A stretch of DNA of 64,000 nucleotides from Bacillus sp. PAMC26568. GTDB lineage: Bacteria > Bacillota > Bacilli > Bacillales > Bacillaceae. The notes below the pieces were generated by a model. The model was not told the origin of the DNA. It did not search any database and saw only the letters and a program-made list of their open reading frames with translations. Positions 56,251-63,792 of this stretch are shown piece by piece; within the stretch, counting starts at the first letter, position 1; each line of letters opens with the position of its first letter. The position numbers and the translations under genes were made by a program. The stretch covers positions 2,790,001 through 2,854,000 of the forward strand of contig NZ_CP060137.1 in NCBI RefSeq assembly GCF_014235785.1. The letters run 5' to 3'.

Positions 56251-56442
56251 CTATAGTTCAAACCTGATTCTATCATACAAACTCACCAGTTTTTGATACG
56301 TGGCGTGATCTGTTTGCTTTGTACCACTTTCAATTTCATAAATCTCACTGCTGATCAGTTCTAATGCGTACTGTTGTTTTAATAATAGTTCCACTAAAAA
56401 CCTTTGATCATCTGAAGAAAGTATTTCAACTGCTGAATTCAT
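56251..56442 (-). CDS. abbA: AbbA, antirepressor of AbrB
   Basis: 63 residues, helical, with QYALELISSEIYEIESGTK and YQKLVSLYDRIRFEL, which agree with my memory of B. subtilis AbbA (YkzF). AbbA mimics DNA and frees AbrB-repressed genes at the start of stationary phase and biofilm growth. ATG at 56442 follows GGGGG at 8 nt; the eleven codons before it have no site. It sits between ykuK and darB, as expected. Confidence 0.87.
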   Translation of the reverse strand: MNSAVEILSSDDQRFLVELLLKQQYALELISSEIYEIESGTKQTDHATYQKLVSLYDRIRFEL

Positions 56443-56515
56443 TTTTATTGCCCCCTTATGATTTAGCATAATCAATTTTCATTCTCGGCGTCAAACGCAA
56501 AATCCGACACAATCC

Positions 56516-57034
56516 TTACTTAGTGAATCGATTGGCATAGCTGAATGCTGTGTAAGAATCAGGCTTTATTTTCGCTTCAATACCCATTGACTGTATTCTT
56601 CCAGTCATCTCCTGTATTAAGTCTTTCGTAAGACCTTTTCTGCCGATATCTAAGTGAATTTCAAATATCAAATCTGCTCCTTCGTCTGAGTAAGGAATCA
56701 GGATTTCAGCAATTTCTGTTAAATAGCTTGATGTGAATGTATAGGCCAATTCCTGACTTAGTGTTGTTTCCATTGATATTTTTTCATGAAGACTTTTAAT
56801 TGGTCTTGAAATGGTCATGTTTTTCAAACAGCCCCATGCTCCTTTACCAATTCGATGTACGTGTATGGCTGTAATGAATTTTGTATCATTCTGATGAACA
56901 TGCGAATCTGTTCCAATAGACAGTGTGTACTCAGATCTGGGATCATTTGAAATGAAAGTTTTTATTCTTTCTATGACAGCTCCAAATGACATGTTTCCTT
57001 CAGACACATTATAAAAGGTATAGTGATCAGTCAT
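56516..57034 (-). CDS. ykuK: YkuK, DUF458 (RNase H-like) protein
   Basis: 172 residues, matching the length of YkuK. Parts seen are SIGTDSHVHQNDTKFITAIHVHR (an RNase H-like strand pair with Asp), LIFEIHLDIGRKGLTKDLI and YTAFSYANRFTK. Function unknown, probably nucleic-acid related through the fold. ATG at 57034 follows GGAG at 7 nt. It probably shares a transcript with abbA, about 75 nt downstream. Confidence 0.88.
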   Translation of the reverse strand: MTDHYTFYNVSEGNMSFGAVIERIKTFISNDPRSEYTLSIGTDSHVHQNDTKFITAIHVHRIGKGAWGCLKNMTISRPIKSLHEKISMETTLSQELAYTFTSSYLTEIAEILIPYSDEGADLIFEIHLDIGRKGLTKDLIQEMTGRIQSMGIEAKIKPDSYTAFSYANRFTK

Positions 57035-57092
57035 AAGACAGCTCCTTTTTTTTGTAAAAAATACGGAAACAACATATTATATGTTTAATTGC

Positions 57093-57150
57093 CGGGAGTG
57101 TTGAGTAAAAATGACGTAAAGTTTATAGTATATTTTTTCCTCACTCCGGA
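57093..57150 (+). promoter_or_regulatory. Plus-strand promoter-like sequence inside an inverted repeat
   Basis: TTGAGT (57101-57106), a 17-nt spacer and TATAGT (57124-57129) form a good sigma-A promoter pointing away from ykuK, with no gene downstream for 1.1 kb. CCGGGAGTG before and CACTCCGG after it form a near-perfect inverted repeat. On the other strand a TATAAT at about 57077 probably drives ykuK. The plus-strand transcript, if any, has no identified product. The stretch from 57150 to 57390 shows nothing else. Confidence 0.4.
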
Positions 57151-57391
57151 TTATTTAAACAGTAGAATGCTGTTTGCATAGGAGCACATCCTTTTTATAA
57201 AGAAAACCACATGATGCCTTTTACTAGAATCGCACCCTCTCCTTTTTCACTCGAATTTCATCATTCCCATATAAGACGCTCTCAAATTCATAAAAGTTTC
57301 CGATTTTTATAAAAATTTTTCTATAAATCTGCACGAATTAATAAATGCAGGAATTTATTCTTTATTATGACTATTCTTAACAAACAAATAT

Positions 57392-57649
57392 AAACCACCG
57401 TGATAACAGGTGGTTTTCTCTGCGGCTGAAAGCCTTATCCAGCTCGAATAGGTACCTAAATTTCGCTTTTTCCGGTTTCTAGGGCATCATTCGATTGGGT
57501 ACCTGAATTTCGCTTGGTAACCATTCAGATGAGATTGCTAATATATTGGGTGGGGGACCATACATATTTTAGCACCTCGGAGAAGTTTTTTAGTACCTCG
57601 CTATAACCTTTTTGGAACTTAGGCCTAGCCAAGATTTTCATTTTCTCAA
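57392..57649. repeat. Decayed second copy of the 52-bp-array element
   Basis: The same order as at 43.7-44.47 kb: hairpin ACCACC...GGTGGT, GCTGAAAGCCTT, about two array units (GGTACCTAAATTTCGC at 57451 and GGTACCTGAATTTCGC at 57498, 47 bp apart), an AGATGAGATTGCTAATATAT block, and a tail TAGCCAAGATTTTCATTTTCTC ending next to a terminator. The unit count is about two against ten in copy 1. Confidence 0.6.
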
Positions 57650-57677
57650 TAAAAAAAACAGCCAATAGTCTTGGCTG
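57650..57677 (-). terminator. Terminator after the zinc-ribbon gene
   Basis: The stem CAGCCAA/TTGGCTG with a 5-nt loop is followed on the minus strand by T8. Confidence 0.85.
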
Positions 57678-57678
57678 C

Positions 57679-57828
57679 TTAACCTTTTTTCGTTTGAATA
57701 TTACGCATATGATAATTGCAGTTGGAACACGAATAAATGACATTTTGATTAGACTGAGCGGTCAGCACCTCATCAAGCGGCTTAGACTCATGACAATTCG
57801 GACAAATGACGCTTGGTTTCGTATTCAA
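57679..57828 (-). CDS. 49-residue zinc-ribbon protein
   Basis: A short gene with two CxxC knuckles (ICPNCHE near residues 8-14, YSCSNCNYH near 32-40) spaced as in a small zinc ribbon. The start is TTG at 57828, six bases behind GGAGGG. It follows ykuJ by 14 nt and ends at a T8 terminator, so it is the second gene of a ykuJ operon. I do not recognise the family; its role is unknown. Too short for common ORF cut-offs, which may be why such genes are overlooked. Confidence 0.75.
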   Translation of the reverse strand: MNTKPSVICPNCHESKPLDEVLTAQSNQNVIYSCSNCNYHMRNIQTKKG

Positions 57829-57842
57829 TCAGTTCCCTCCTA

Positions 57843-58079
57843 TTATTGGAGCAAATCAAAAATTTCAATTGCGATCATATCGATATTATCAAATTGATAA
57901 GATTGAGGCTTTTCATCCTTTTGAAATACTTCTAATTCGAACGTATCGGTTTTATCAAAGTATTTAACACTGCAACGTTTTTCACCCTCAACTTCAAAGA
58001 AGCGCTGGTTGGGTTCATTTGAAGTCGCGTTTTCTTGCAGACTTTGAAGTCTAGTAATGATACCTAAAAGCTGTGACAT
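57843..58079 (-). CDS. ykuJ: YkuJ, DUF1797-type small protein
   Basis: 78 residues, SQLLGIITRLQSLQENATSN at the start and FELEVFQKDEKPQSYQFDN in the beta-rich half, ending IDMIAIEIFDLLQ. Length and order match B. subtilis YkuJ (79 residues). Function unknown; cytosolic. ATG at 58079 stands behind GGAGGTGAT; the preceding five codons are not needed. Confidence 0.88.
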   Translation of the reverse strand: MSQLLGIITRLQSLQENATSNEPNQRFFEVEGEKRCSVKYFDKTDTFELEVFQKDEKPQSYQFDNIDMIAIEIFDLLQ

Positions 58080-58281
58080 TAGTATCACCTCCAACAGAGT
58101 GAGTCAACTTGAGGTCCGCCTTCGCCTCTAGTTTGTGCGTCCTTATTTATTCTATCCATCCATTTTAATAGCGTATATAATCAGAATATTCGGTTCCTAT
58201 TCTTTACTTTATTACAAAGCAAACTTAAAATGGTACTGATGGGAGAAACCAATTTTTTAAAGATCACAAGGGGGTTAATAA

Positions 58282-59250
58282 ATGTCGCTTGTAACCAAAA
58301 TTGATGAACGTTTTGCAATCATTGATAGCCATGATTTAGGGATGACGGGTCGGACAAGTTCTTATGTATTACTTGAAGAGGATATCACACTCTTTGAGCC
58401 TTCATCAAGTCCTTCTATCATACATATTAAAAAAGGGCTGGATGAACTAGGTGTGAATCTAGATGAAATAGCCAATATTATCGTCACACATATTCACCTT
58501 GACCACGCTGGCGGCGCGGGTTTGCTGCTTGAAAGCTGTCCGAATGCGAAGATTGTCGTGCATCCAAAAGGAGCAAAACATTTAATTAATCCATCTCGCT
58601 TAATTGCTGGAGCAAAAGCTGTTTATGGAGATAAATTTGATGAGCTTTTTTCTCCGATTGTACCTGTTCCAGAGAATCGCATTCTTATAAAAAATCACGA
58701 AGATACACTCCGTATCGGTCCAGATTCCCTTCTGACCTTTTATGATTCACCGGGGCATGCAAATCATCATTTCAGTATTTTCGATCATAAAAGAAACGGG
58801 ATGTTCACTGGAGATACACTTGGAATTTTTTATCAGGAGCTTTTGCCTGATGGAATAGAGTTTTATTTGCCGTCTACTTCTCCTAATCAATTTAACCCTG
58901 AAGCAATGGAGAGGTCAGCAGTATTTTACGAAAGCTTGCATTTAAGTTCTGTGAACTTCAGCCATTTCGGAGTCAGTCTTCATCCTCAAAAAGCAATTGA
59001 TGCAATGAGAAAATGGCTGCCTGTCTTTTTAGAATCAGCTGAAAAGGGAATTTCAAAATCTAAGCCTTTTTCTTTAGAAAATGCAGCAGAACATGTTAAA
59101 CTGGAGCTTCATAAATCAGTGTCTGCATACTTAGATGAAAAAGGTGTCCCGCGAACGCATCGTGTCTATGACATACTGGAATTAGATTTATCTGTTTGTG
59201 CGATGGGTCTTGTGGATACTTGTATAAAGAGAATGAAATCCAGTACGTAA
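58282..59250 (+). CDS. Metallo-beta-lactamase-fold hydrolase
   Basis: 322 residues, MBL superfamily: TSSYVLLEEDITLFEPSSS at the start, the metal motif THIHLDHAGG, a distal His in YDSPGHANHH and Asp in FTGDTLG. A C-terminal helical part of about 100 residues is extra. It probably hydrolyses a thioester, lactone or phosphodiester with two metal ions; substrate unknown. ATG follows AAGGGGG. A glutaredoxin-like gene begins 10 nt behind it, so they are co-transcribed. Confidence 0.85.
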   Translation: MSLVTKIDERFAIIDSHDLGMTGRTSSYVLLEEDITLFEPSSSPSIIHIKKGLDELGVNLDEIANIIVTHIHLDHAGGAGLLLESCPNAKIVVHPKGAKHLINPSRLIAGAKAVYGDKFDELFSPIVPVPENRILIKNHEDTLRIGPDSLLTFYDSPGHANHHFSIFDHKRNGMFTGDTLGIFYQELLPDGIEFYLPSTSPNQFNPEAMERSAVFYESLHLSSVNFSHFGVSLHPQKAIDAMRKWLPVFLESAEKGISKSKPFSLENAAEHVKLELHKSVSAYLDEKGVPRTHRVYDILELDLSVCAMGLVDTCIKRMKSST

Positions 59251-59260
59251 AGGAGTCTTT

Positions 59261-59506
59261 ATGTCCCAGAAAAAACGAGTTGACGTATACACGCAGCCTG
59301 ACTGCCCGCCATGTCAGATTGTTAAACAATTTTTAGACCACAACAAAATCGTTTACACTGTTTATGATGTATCAAAAGATCATCAAGCCAGAAATAAAAT
59401 GATTCAGGAGTTCAAATCCTATTCTACTCCGACTGTTTCTGTAGACGGGGAAATCGTAGCTGGATTTGATCTTCAAAAGCTCGAGAAATTGCTCAATCTT
59501 GCATAA
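59261..59506 (+). CDS. Glutaredoxin/NrdH-like redoxin
   Basis: 81 residues, thioredoxin fold with redox motif TQPDCPPCQIVKQFL, cis-Pro in YSTPTVSVDG and GFDLQKLEKLL at the end. It probably reduces disulfides or bacillithiol-mixed disulfides. It is the second gene of the MBL-fold operon and ends at a strong terminator. Confidence 0.88.
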   Translation: MSQKKRVDVYTQPDCPPCQIVKQFLDHNKIVYTVYDVSKDHQARNKMIQEFKSYSTPTVSVDGEIVAGFDLQKLEKLLNLA

Positions 59507-59510
59507 AACA

Positions 59511-59540
59511 AAAGCTGGCCATTAGAACGGCCAGCTTTTT
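59511..59540. terminator. Bidirectional terminator, redoxin and convergent gene
   Basis: The perfect stem AAAGCTGGCC/GGCCAGCTTT with an 8-nt loop has T5 on the + strand. Confidence 0.85.
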
Positions 59541-59984
59541 ATATGCCTGCAGATCGAAGCAGTCTTTTCACAATTTTATCAAAATCTTCTTTCGAAATAC
59601 CTGGGCAAATTCCTCTGGCACTTCTTCGAAATCAGGAACAGGCGCTCCCGCAGGCATTCCGTCGAATACTTTGAGAGGCTTTCCATCAATCGGGTGAGGA
59701 CCTTTCCATATTTTATCGATATCCCGATAATCTGTATCACTGAATGTATATAATCGCAAATGAATTCCCTGATCTTCAAATTTTCGCGCAGCATCAAATT
59801 TTTTGTTGTCTAAATTCGGTATTGGCAGCATTTTGCCAAGGTCGACTCCTGTAATGACTTCCAGTTGATTAACAAAAGCGAAGGGGCCAACGCCCACTCC
59901 GGCAAGCAGATAAGAATCGGTGCTGTTCTCAGATTCCTTAACTTCATGATCTACAACCTTTTCGTTAACGACAAGAAAAAACAC
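59539..59984 (-). pseudogene. Unknown protein with a probable one-base frameshift near the C-terminus
   Basis: 138 codons are open as given, starting FFLVVNEKVVDHEVKESEN and running through GVGPFAFVNQLEVITGVDLG and FDGMPAGAPVPDFEEVPEEFA. The tail then reads VFRKKILIKL. In the next frame the tail is PGISKEDFDKIVKRLLRSAG and ends just before the terminator, which looks natural. One C added to the CCC near 59608 joins the two. I do not recognise the family. The GTG start at 59984 lies inside the terminator hairpin of the gene upstream, with AAAAGG six bases before it. Confidence 0.6.
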
Positions 59985-60007
59985 AGAGCACCTTTTCCCT
60001 GTGTTTT
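59978..60007 (-). terminator. Terminator after DUF3993 gene, overlapping next start
   Basis: The stem AAAACACAG/CTGTGTTTT with a 12-nt loop contains the GTG start of the downstream gene and is followed by T6 on the minus strand. Confidence 0.65.
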
Positions 60008-60725
60008 ACTTATTTTCAAAAGCAACATTATTTGCATGATCGTCAGACTGGAAATATGCTGTTAAAAAGTTTTTTGCTTTAAAGTAAGATGTCCATAAGC
60101 TTAAATCAAATACTAATTCCTTCTTGTTCATTAATGCTTCAGGATATTCCATTCCGCTCCCCGCATTTTCTGAGATTGTTTTTGAGAAAAGCATACTGAT
60201 ACTGATCGGAGAATCTTCTGTATTTTTTTCAGTATGAACAGCTTCAATTTTCGGCTCTTCGTCTGCATATTCTATTGAGGAGATTTTATAGCCCCCGTCC
60301 TCTTCCTTAAATTCTACTGCTTCATAATGGTCTTCATAACTGACTGGACCTTCATCTTCCCCTTCGAAAAATTGATAAAGCTTCAGGGTGCTGTTTTCTC
60401 TCCCAAACTCCATTTTTTCATTGTAATTGAAGAAAGGGATACCGTAAGAAGTAAAATCACTGCCATAAACGATGTATTCATTCTCCCCTTTTTGAACATT
60501 TTCTTTCATATATTCACTAATAAACTCATCTGTAAAGTATGGCGATAATGTTTTCTCAATCTCCTCAAGGGAACGTTCTGTTTCTGTTAAAGCAAGCTGT
60601 GCCTCGGCTGCGTTCTGTACAATGTCAACAGCCTCTTGTTTTCCTATCGCGGCTTCTGCATGACCAGCTTGTCCAAAAGCAAAAAACAGAATGAGTGCGG
60701 CAAATATGCTGGAAAACAGTTTCAT
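60006..60725 (-). CDS. Secreted DUF3993 protein
   Basis: 239 residues. A Sec signal peptide (LFSSIFAALILFFAFGQAGHAEA, cleaved likely after AEA) precedes a mixed domain with ALTETERSLEEIEKTLSPYF, YIVYGSDFTSYGIPFF and EGPVSYEDHYEAVEF, as I recall for DUF3993. It is exported; its function is unknown. ATG at 60725 follows GGGAGGAAATAA. It ends on a terminator that overlaps the next gene. Confidence 0.78.
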   Translation of the reverse strand: MKLFSSIFAALILFFAFGQAGHAEAAIGKQEAVDIVQNAAEAQLALTETERSLEEIEKTLSPYFTDEFISEYMKENVQKGENEYIVYGSDFTSYGIPFFNYNEKMEFGRENSTLKLYQFFEGEDEGPVSYEDHYEAVEFKEEDGGYKISSIEYADEEPKIEAVHTEKNTEDSPISISMLFSKTISENAGSGMEYPEALMNKKELVFDLSLWTSYFKAKNFLTAYFQSDDHANNVAFENK

Positions 60726-60904
60726 TATTATTTCCTCCCATTTATTATTAGTCCCTTTATCTTATCAAACTAGAAACTTCTTCCAATAAACTTTCATTCG
60801 CAAAATAACATCATATTCTGACAATTTCTCTTATATTATTTATTACCCTTATTAAAAAAGATTAATCCTATAATTCAGGCGAATAACAATCGGACTTAAA
60901 ACAC

Positions 60905-60935
60905 ACAAAAAACAGCAGCAATTGCCGCTGTTTTC
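60905..60935 (-). terminator. Terminator after the two-helix membrane protein gene
   Basis: The stem AAAACAGC/GCTGTTTT is continued by an inner GCAATTGC; T-rich on both sides. Confidence 0.7.
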
Positions 60936-61173
60936 ACCATGTTCTCGTATAGGCTAAATAAAAAATGTAGATTGAAATAAAAGCTGCTGCAATCATGCAG
61001 GCAAGAAAAACTGGATTCCGAAGATAAGGATGCCTTTGTATTTTTTCATTTATGGGCGTATCTATTTCACTTTTCCTGGCATCGACAAGTCTGCCAACAT
61101 TGATTGTATAAAGCAGCCCGCCTGCAGCAATCATAACTGCTAGAATAGCCAGTGCCAATGTGAATTTATCCAT
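60934..61173 (-). CDS. Small two-helix membrane protein, unknown
   Basis: 79 residues with membrane segments ALAILAVMIAAGGLLYTINV near the start and VFLACMIAAAFISIYIFYLA near the end, joined by a basic loop (VDARKSEIDTPINEKIQRHPYL). No family recognised. ATG at 61173 stands behind an AAGGAG. It appears monocistronic. Confidence 0.75.
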   Translation of the reverse strand: MDKFTLALAILAVMIAAGGLLYTINVGRLVDARKSEIDTPINEKIQRHPYLRNPVFLACMIAAAFISIYIFYLAYTRTW

Positions 61174-61283
61174 CGTTTCACTCCTTAAATCGTCAGCGCA
61201 AACACCTAACCCGCAGTGAAAATTACTTATTCCTTAAGAGCTGGCAAAATCAGCTTCCCTGTGAAATACCTATTTTTACAGCA

Positions 61284-61308
61284 GGCTGACCGAGGGGCTT
61301 CCGCTTTT
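61284..61308 (-). repeat. Fragment of the dispersed repeat, inverted
   Basis: On the minus strand it reads AAAAGCGGAAGCCCCTCGGT, the start of the ~121-bp unit. The rest is lost or too diverged. The remaining bases from 61180 to 61500 show only a weak GGGAAT/ATTCCC pair (61405-61434). Confidence 0.6.
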
Positions 61309-61501
61309 CTTATTAGAATGACACATCGGCGCAAAATTATTAGTCTCATTTCCAAATCATTGATGCATTTCAATCATATATAGTGTGATGAACCGTTTAT
61401 TGAAGGGAATTTTATTAAAAAAGAACACGATTCCCTAATAATAGACGTTCATTTTTGTCTAAATGGGAAACAACATCAGCCTTTGCTAACACAGCCAATT
61501 A

Positions 61502-62719
61502 TTACAATAGCCCTTCATTTTCATACAGGTATGAGTATGGAAGATCTAAGAATAAGTAGTGATGCTGATCTATTGGATAGGAAAAGGTACGGATTGTTTC
61601 TCCAGTTTCGATGTCACTGTATAAATCACTGAAAAACCCTTTTTTTCTTATTTGCATTTTCATAATATTTTCAAGAAAGTATGGTCGCCAGCTCCAATTC
61701 TTCATAAAATAGTCAGGCTGAAACTTCCATTCCCCATTTGCTTTCAAAACATTTCCTGATTGCTGAAATCCGTCGGCATCACATATATATATGCGAAAGC
61801 AACAATCAGACAAGTCTTCAGCAAGCTGTGTGATCAGCTCATTAAAAGAGTTGCCAAGCTTTTTTTCTTTCGTAACTAAAAGATGAATTTTTTGATGAAA
61901 CACCTCAGAAATTTCATAAAAATTCTCAAGCTTTTTTTTCTCGAATTGAATAAATTTGTGAAATTCCTCAATCATTTTCTCTTTTAGTGTATACCTTTCA
62001 ATAAACCGCTCTCCAGGAAGCTGCAAATAGTCACCCTGAAAATATCGGCCTCCATTTTTCCAGGCGTATTGCAGCTGAAAGCTCACCTCAATCTCTTCAT
62101 ATAGAATGGTAGCCCCGATTTTTCTTGCGAGAAGAGAAATGGAATAAAGCACATCATGATAGGTTTGAAGGGGCGAGGTTAATCTGAGGGGCTGAAGATC
62201 GATTTTTAGAATATTGGGCATCAGCATCCCAATTCGATCAAGATTGCTGCTCCCTTTCCCGACATTATCAACTGCTATTTTGATTCCATAAGTCCGGTAG
62301 TAAGTAAACACATGAGTCAGCTGCGTGACATCTCCCATAAAAGTATGCTCGGTTATTTCGATCACGATCCGCTCAAGATCCCCCCCCTTTTCTTTCCATT
62401 CAAACAAGATCTCAAGCAAACTTTCCCCATGATCTAACATTAATAAGTTTGCATCTCGATTTATGAAAATAAGGGTATCTTCATCATTTAATAGGAAGGC
62501 TTCCAGTGCCATATGTAAGATGTAATTATCTGCTTCTATCCGGTATTCATCCGGAATTGATTCATCTTTGAAAAATGGGCCCAGGCTTTTCAATTCCCGC
62601 TCCATTTGAATTCTCCCGAGCACCTCATACCCGATTACTTTTTGCTCATCTGCGCTGAAAATGGCTTGATAGAAAGGTTTAACGTGCTCTAAGTTTGTCA
62701 TTACATCTAACGGATCCAT
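61502..62719 (-). CDS. ykuI: YkuI, c-di-GMP-binding EAL-domain protein
   Basis: 405 residues. The N-terminal EAL-type domain carries EVLGR (GYEVLGRIQ) in place of EAL, with ITEHTFMGDVTQL, AVDNVGKGSSNLDRI and LYEEIEVSFQLQYAW. The C-terminal part (from about residue 270) is a PAS-like domain with SDCCFRIYICDADG and RTFSYPIDQHHYLFLDLPYS. It matches my memory of B. subtilis YkuI, which binds c-di-GMP without clear hydrolysis and affects exopolysaccharide output. Start ATG at 62719. Confidence 0.92.
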   Translation of the reverse strand: MDPLDVMTNLEHVKPFYQAIFSADEQKVIGYEVLGRIQMERELKSLGPFFKDESIPDEYRIEADNYILHMALEAFLLNDEDTLIFINRDANLLMLDHGESLLEILFEWKEKGGDLERIVIEITEHTFMGDVTQLTHVFTYYRTYGIKIAVDNVGKGSSNLDRIGMLMPNILKIDLQPLRLTSPLQTYHDVLYSISLLARKIGATILYEEIEVSFQLQYAWKNGGRYFQGDYLQLPGERFIERYTLKEKMIEEFHKFIQFEKKKLENFYEISEVFHQKIHLLVTKEKKLGNSFNELITQLAEDLSDCCFRIYICDADGFQQSGNVLKANGEWKFQPDYFMKNWSWRPYFLENIMKMQIRKKGFFSDLYSDIETGETIRTFSYPIDQHHYLFLDLPYSYLYENEGLL

Positions 62720-62839
62720 ATGCCCTTCACCACTTTCTCTCTCTATTTTTTGTATGATTATACCACATATGAATAGATCGTTCGCTAAATGAAAATGGAT
62801 TCTCCTGAAAGAAAACAGAAGAATCCATCTATTTGCAAG

Positions 62840-63604
62840 TTAAAACGGGTGCTGGTTAAGCCATTGTCCGCCGTCCATCGTAATACATTCACCATTAATA
62901 TATGCTGCATCATCTGATAATAAAAACGATGCGAGGGATGCAATTTCTTCTGGTGTTCCTAAACGTCCCAGCGGTACACTATTCAGTGTTCTTTTCGCCG
63001 CTTCTTCTGACGTCCATAACTTGTCTGCACCGCCTGTTCTTTCAATTGGTCCCGGAGCTATGGCATTCACACGAATTCCATATTTTTTGCCCCATTCAAC
63101 CGCAAGTGTTCTAGTCATCGACAGCACACCCGCTTTTGCAGCTGCAGAGTGAATGACACCCGCTCCCGCTCCCCATGCATATGTAGCAACCATATTTAGA
63201 ATGGCTCCCTTTTGCTGCTTTTCAATCCAATACTTACCTGCTGCTGAACTGCAATAAAATGTGCCATTCAATACGATATTGATGACCGAGTTCCACCCAT
63301 TGACAGATAGTTGTTCTGCAGGGCAGATAAAGTTACCTGCCGCGTTATTGACAAGCCCGTCGATGCGACCGAATGCTTCATCCGTTTTTTTCATTAATTC
63401 TTCTGTCATTTCCGGAACGCGGACGTCCATTTGAAACGGAAGGATTTTCCCTTCATATCCTTCCATCTCTGCTTTGGCAGCCTCTAATTTTTCCATTGTT
63501 CTGCCAGTAATGACTACATTAGCACCCTGACTGGCAAATTTCTCTGCCATTGCTTTCCCCATCCCGCTTGAACCGCCTGTTACAATAAATACTTTATCTT
63601 TCAT
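62840..63604 (-). CDS. fadH: FadH, 2,4-dienoyl-CoA reductase-type short-chain dehydrogenase (YkuF)
   Basis: 254 residues, SDR family: cofactor motif TGGSSGMGKAMAEKFA, NNAAGNF, and an unusual active site with no Tyr-x-x-x-Lys in the classical place (ATYAWGAGAGVIHSAAAKAG). The C-terminus has GPIERTGGADKLW and MDGGQWLN. It reduces 2,4-dienoyl-CoA in degradation of unsaturated fatty acids. The ATG at 63604 fits the length of B. subtilis FadH (254). A palindromic operator stands directly upstream. Confidence 0.92.
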   Translation of the reverse strand: MKDKVFIVTGGSSGMGKAMAEKFASQGANVVITGRTMEKLEAAKAEMEGYEGKILPFQMDVRVPEMTEELMKKTDEAFGRIDGLVNNAAGNFICPAEQLSVNGWNSVINIVLNGTFYCSSAAGKYWIEKQQKGAILNMVATYAWGAGAGVIHSAAAKAGVLSMTRTLAVEWGKKYGIRVNAIAPGPIERTGGADKLWTSEEAAKRTLNSVPLGRLGTPEEIASLASFLLSDDAAYINGECITMDGGQWLNQHPF

Positions 63605-63621
63605 CAAAAAACACCCCCAAA

Positions 63622-63637
63622 ATGAATGACCATTCAT
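63622..63637 (-). promoter_or_regulatory. FadR-like palindrome upstream of fadH
   Basis: ATGAATGACCATTCAT is an inverted repeat of ATGAATG with CATTCAT. It resembles FadR operators of bacilli (arms TGAATG/CATTCA), though its centre is shorter than the B. subtilis consensus I recall. Its position 18 bp before the start codon suits repression relieved by long-chain acyl-CoA. Confidence 0.55.
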
Positions 63638-63792
63638 ATTTTATCATATAACTCGTCTATTTTCTAACTATTTCAAATATTATTTAAAGATCTATTAGGG
63701 AATTCAAAAATGCAGGTAAAGATAGAAGAAAGAACTTGATGTGTCCATGCTATAATAAATTGTAATTAAACCTTTAAAGGAGTGAGGCTGGG

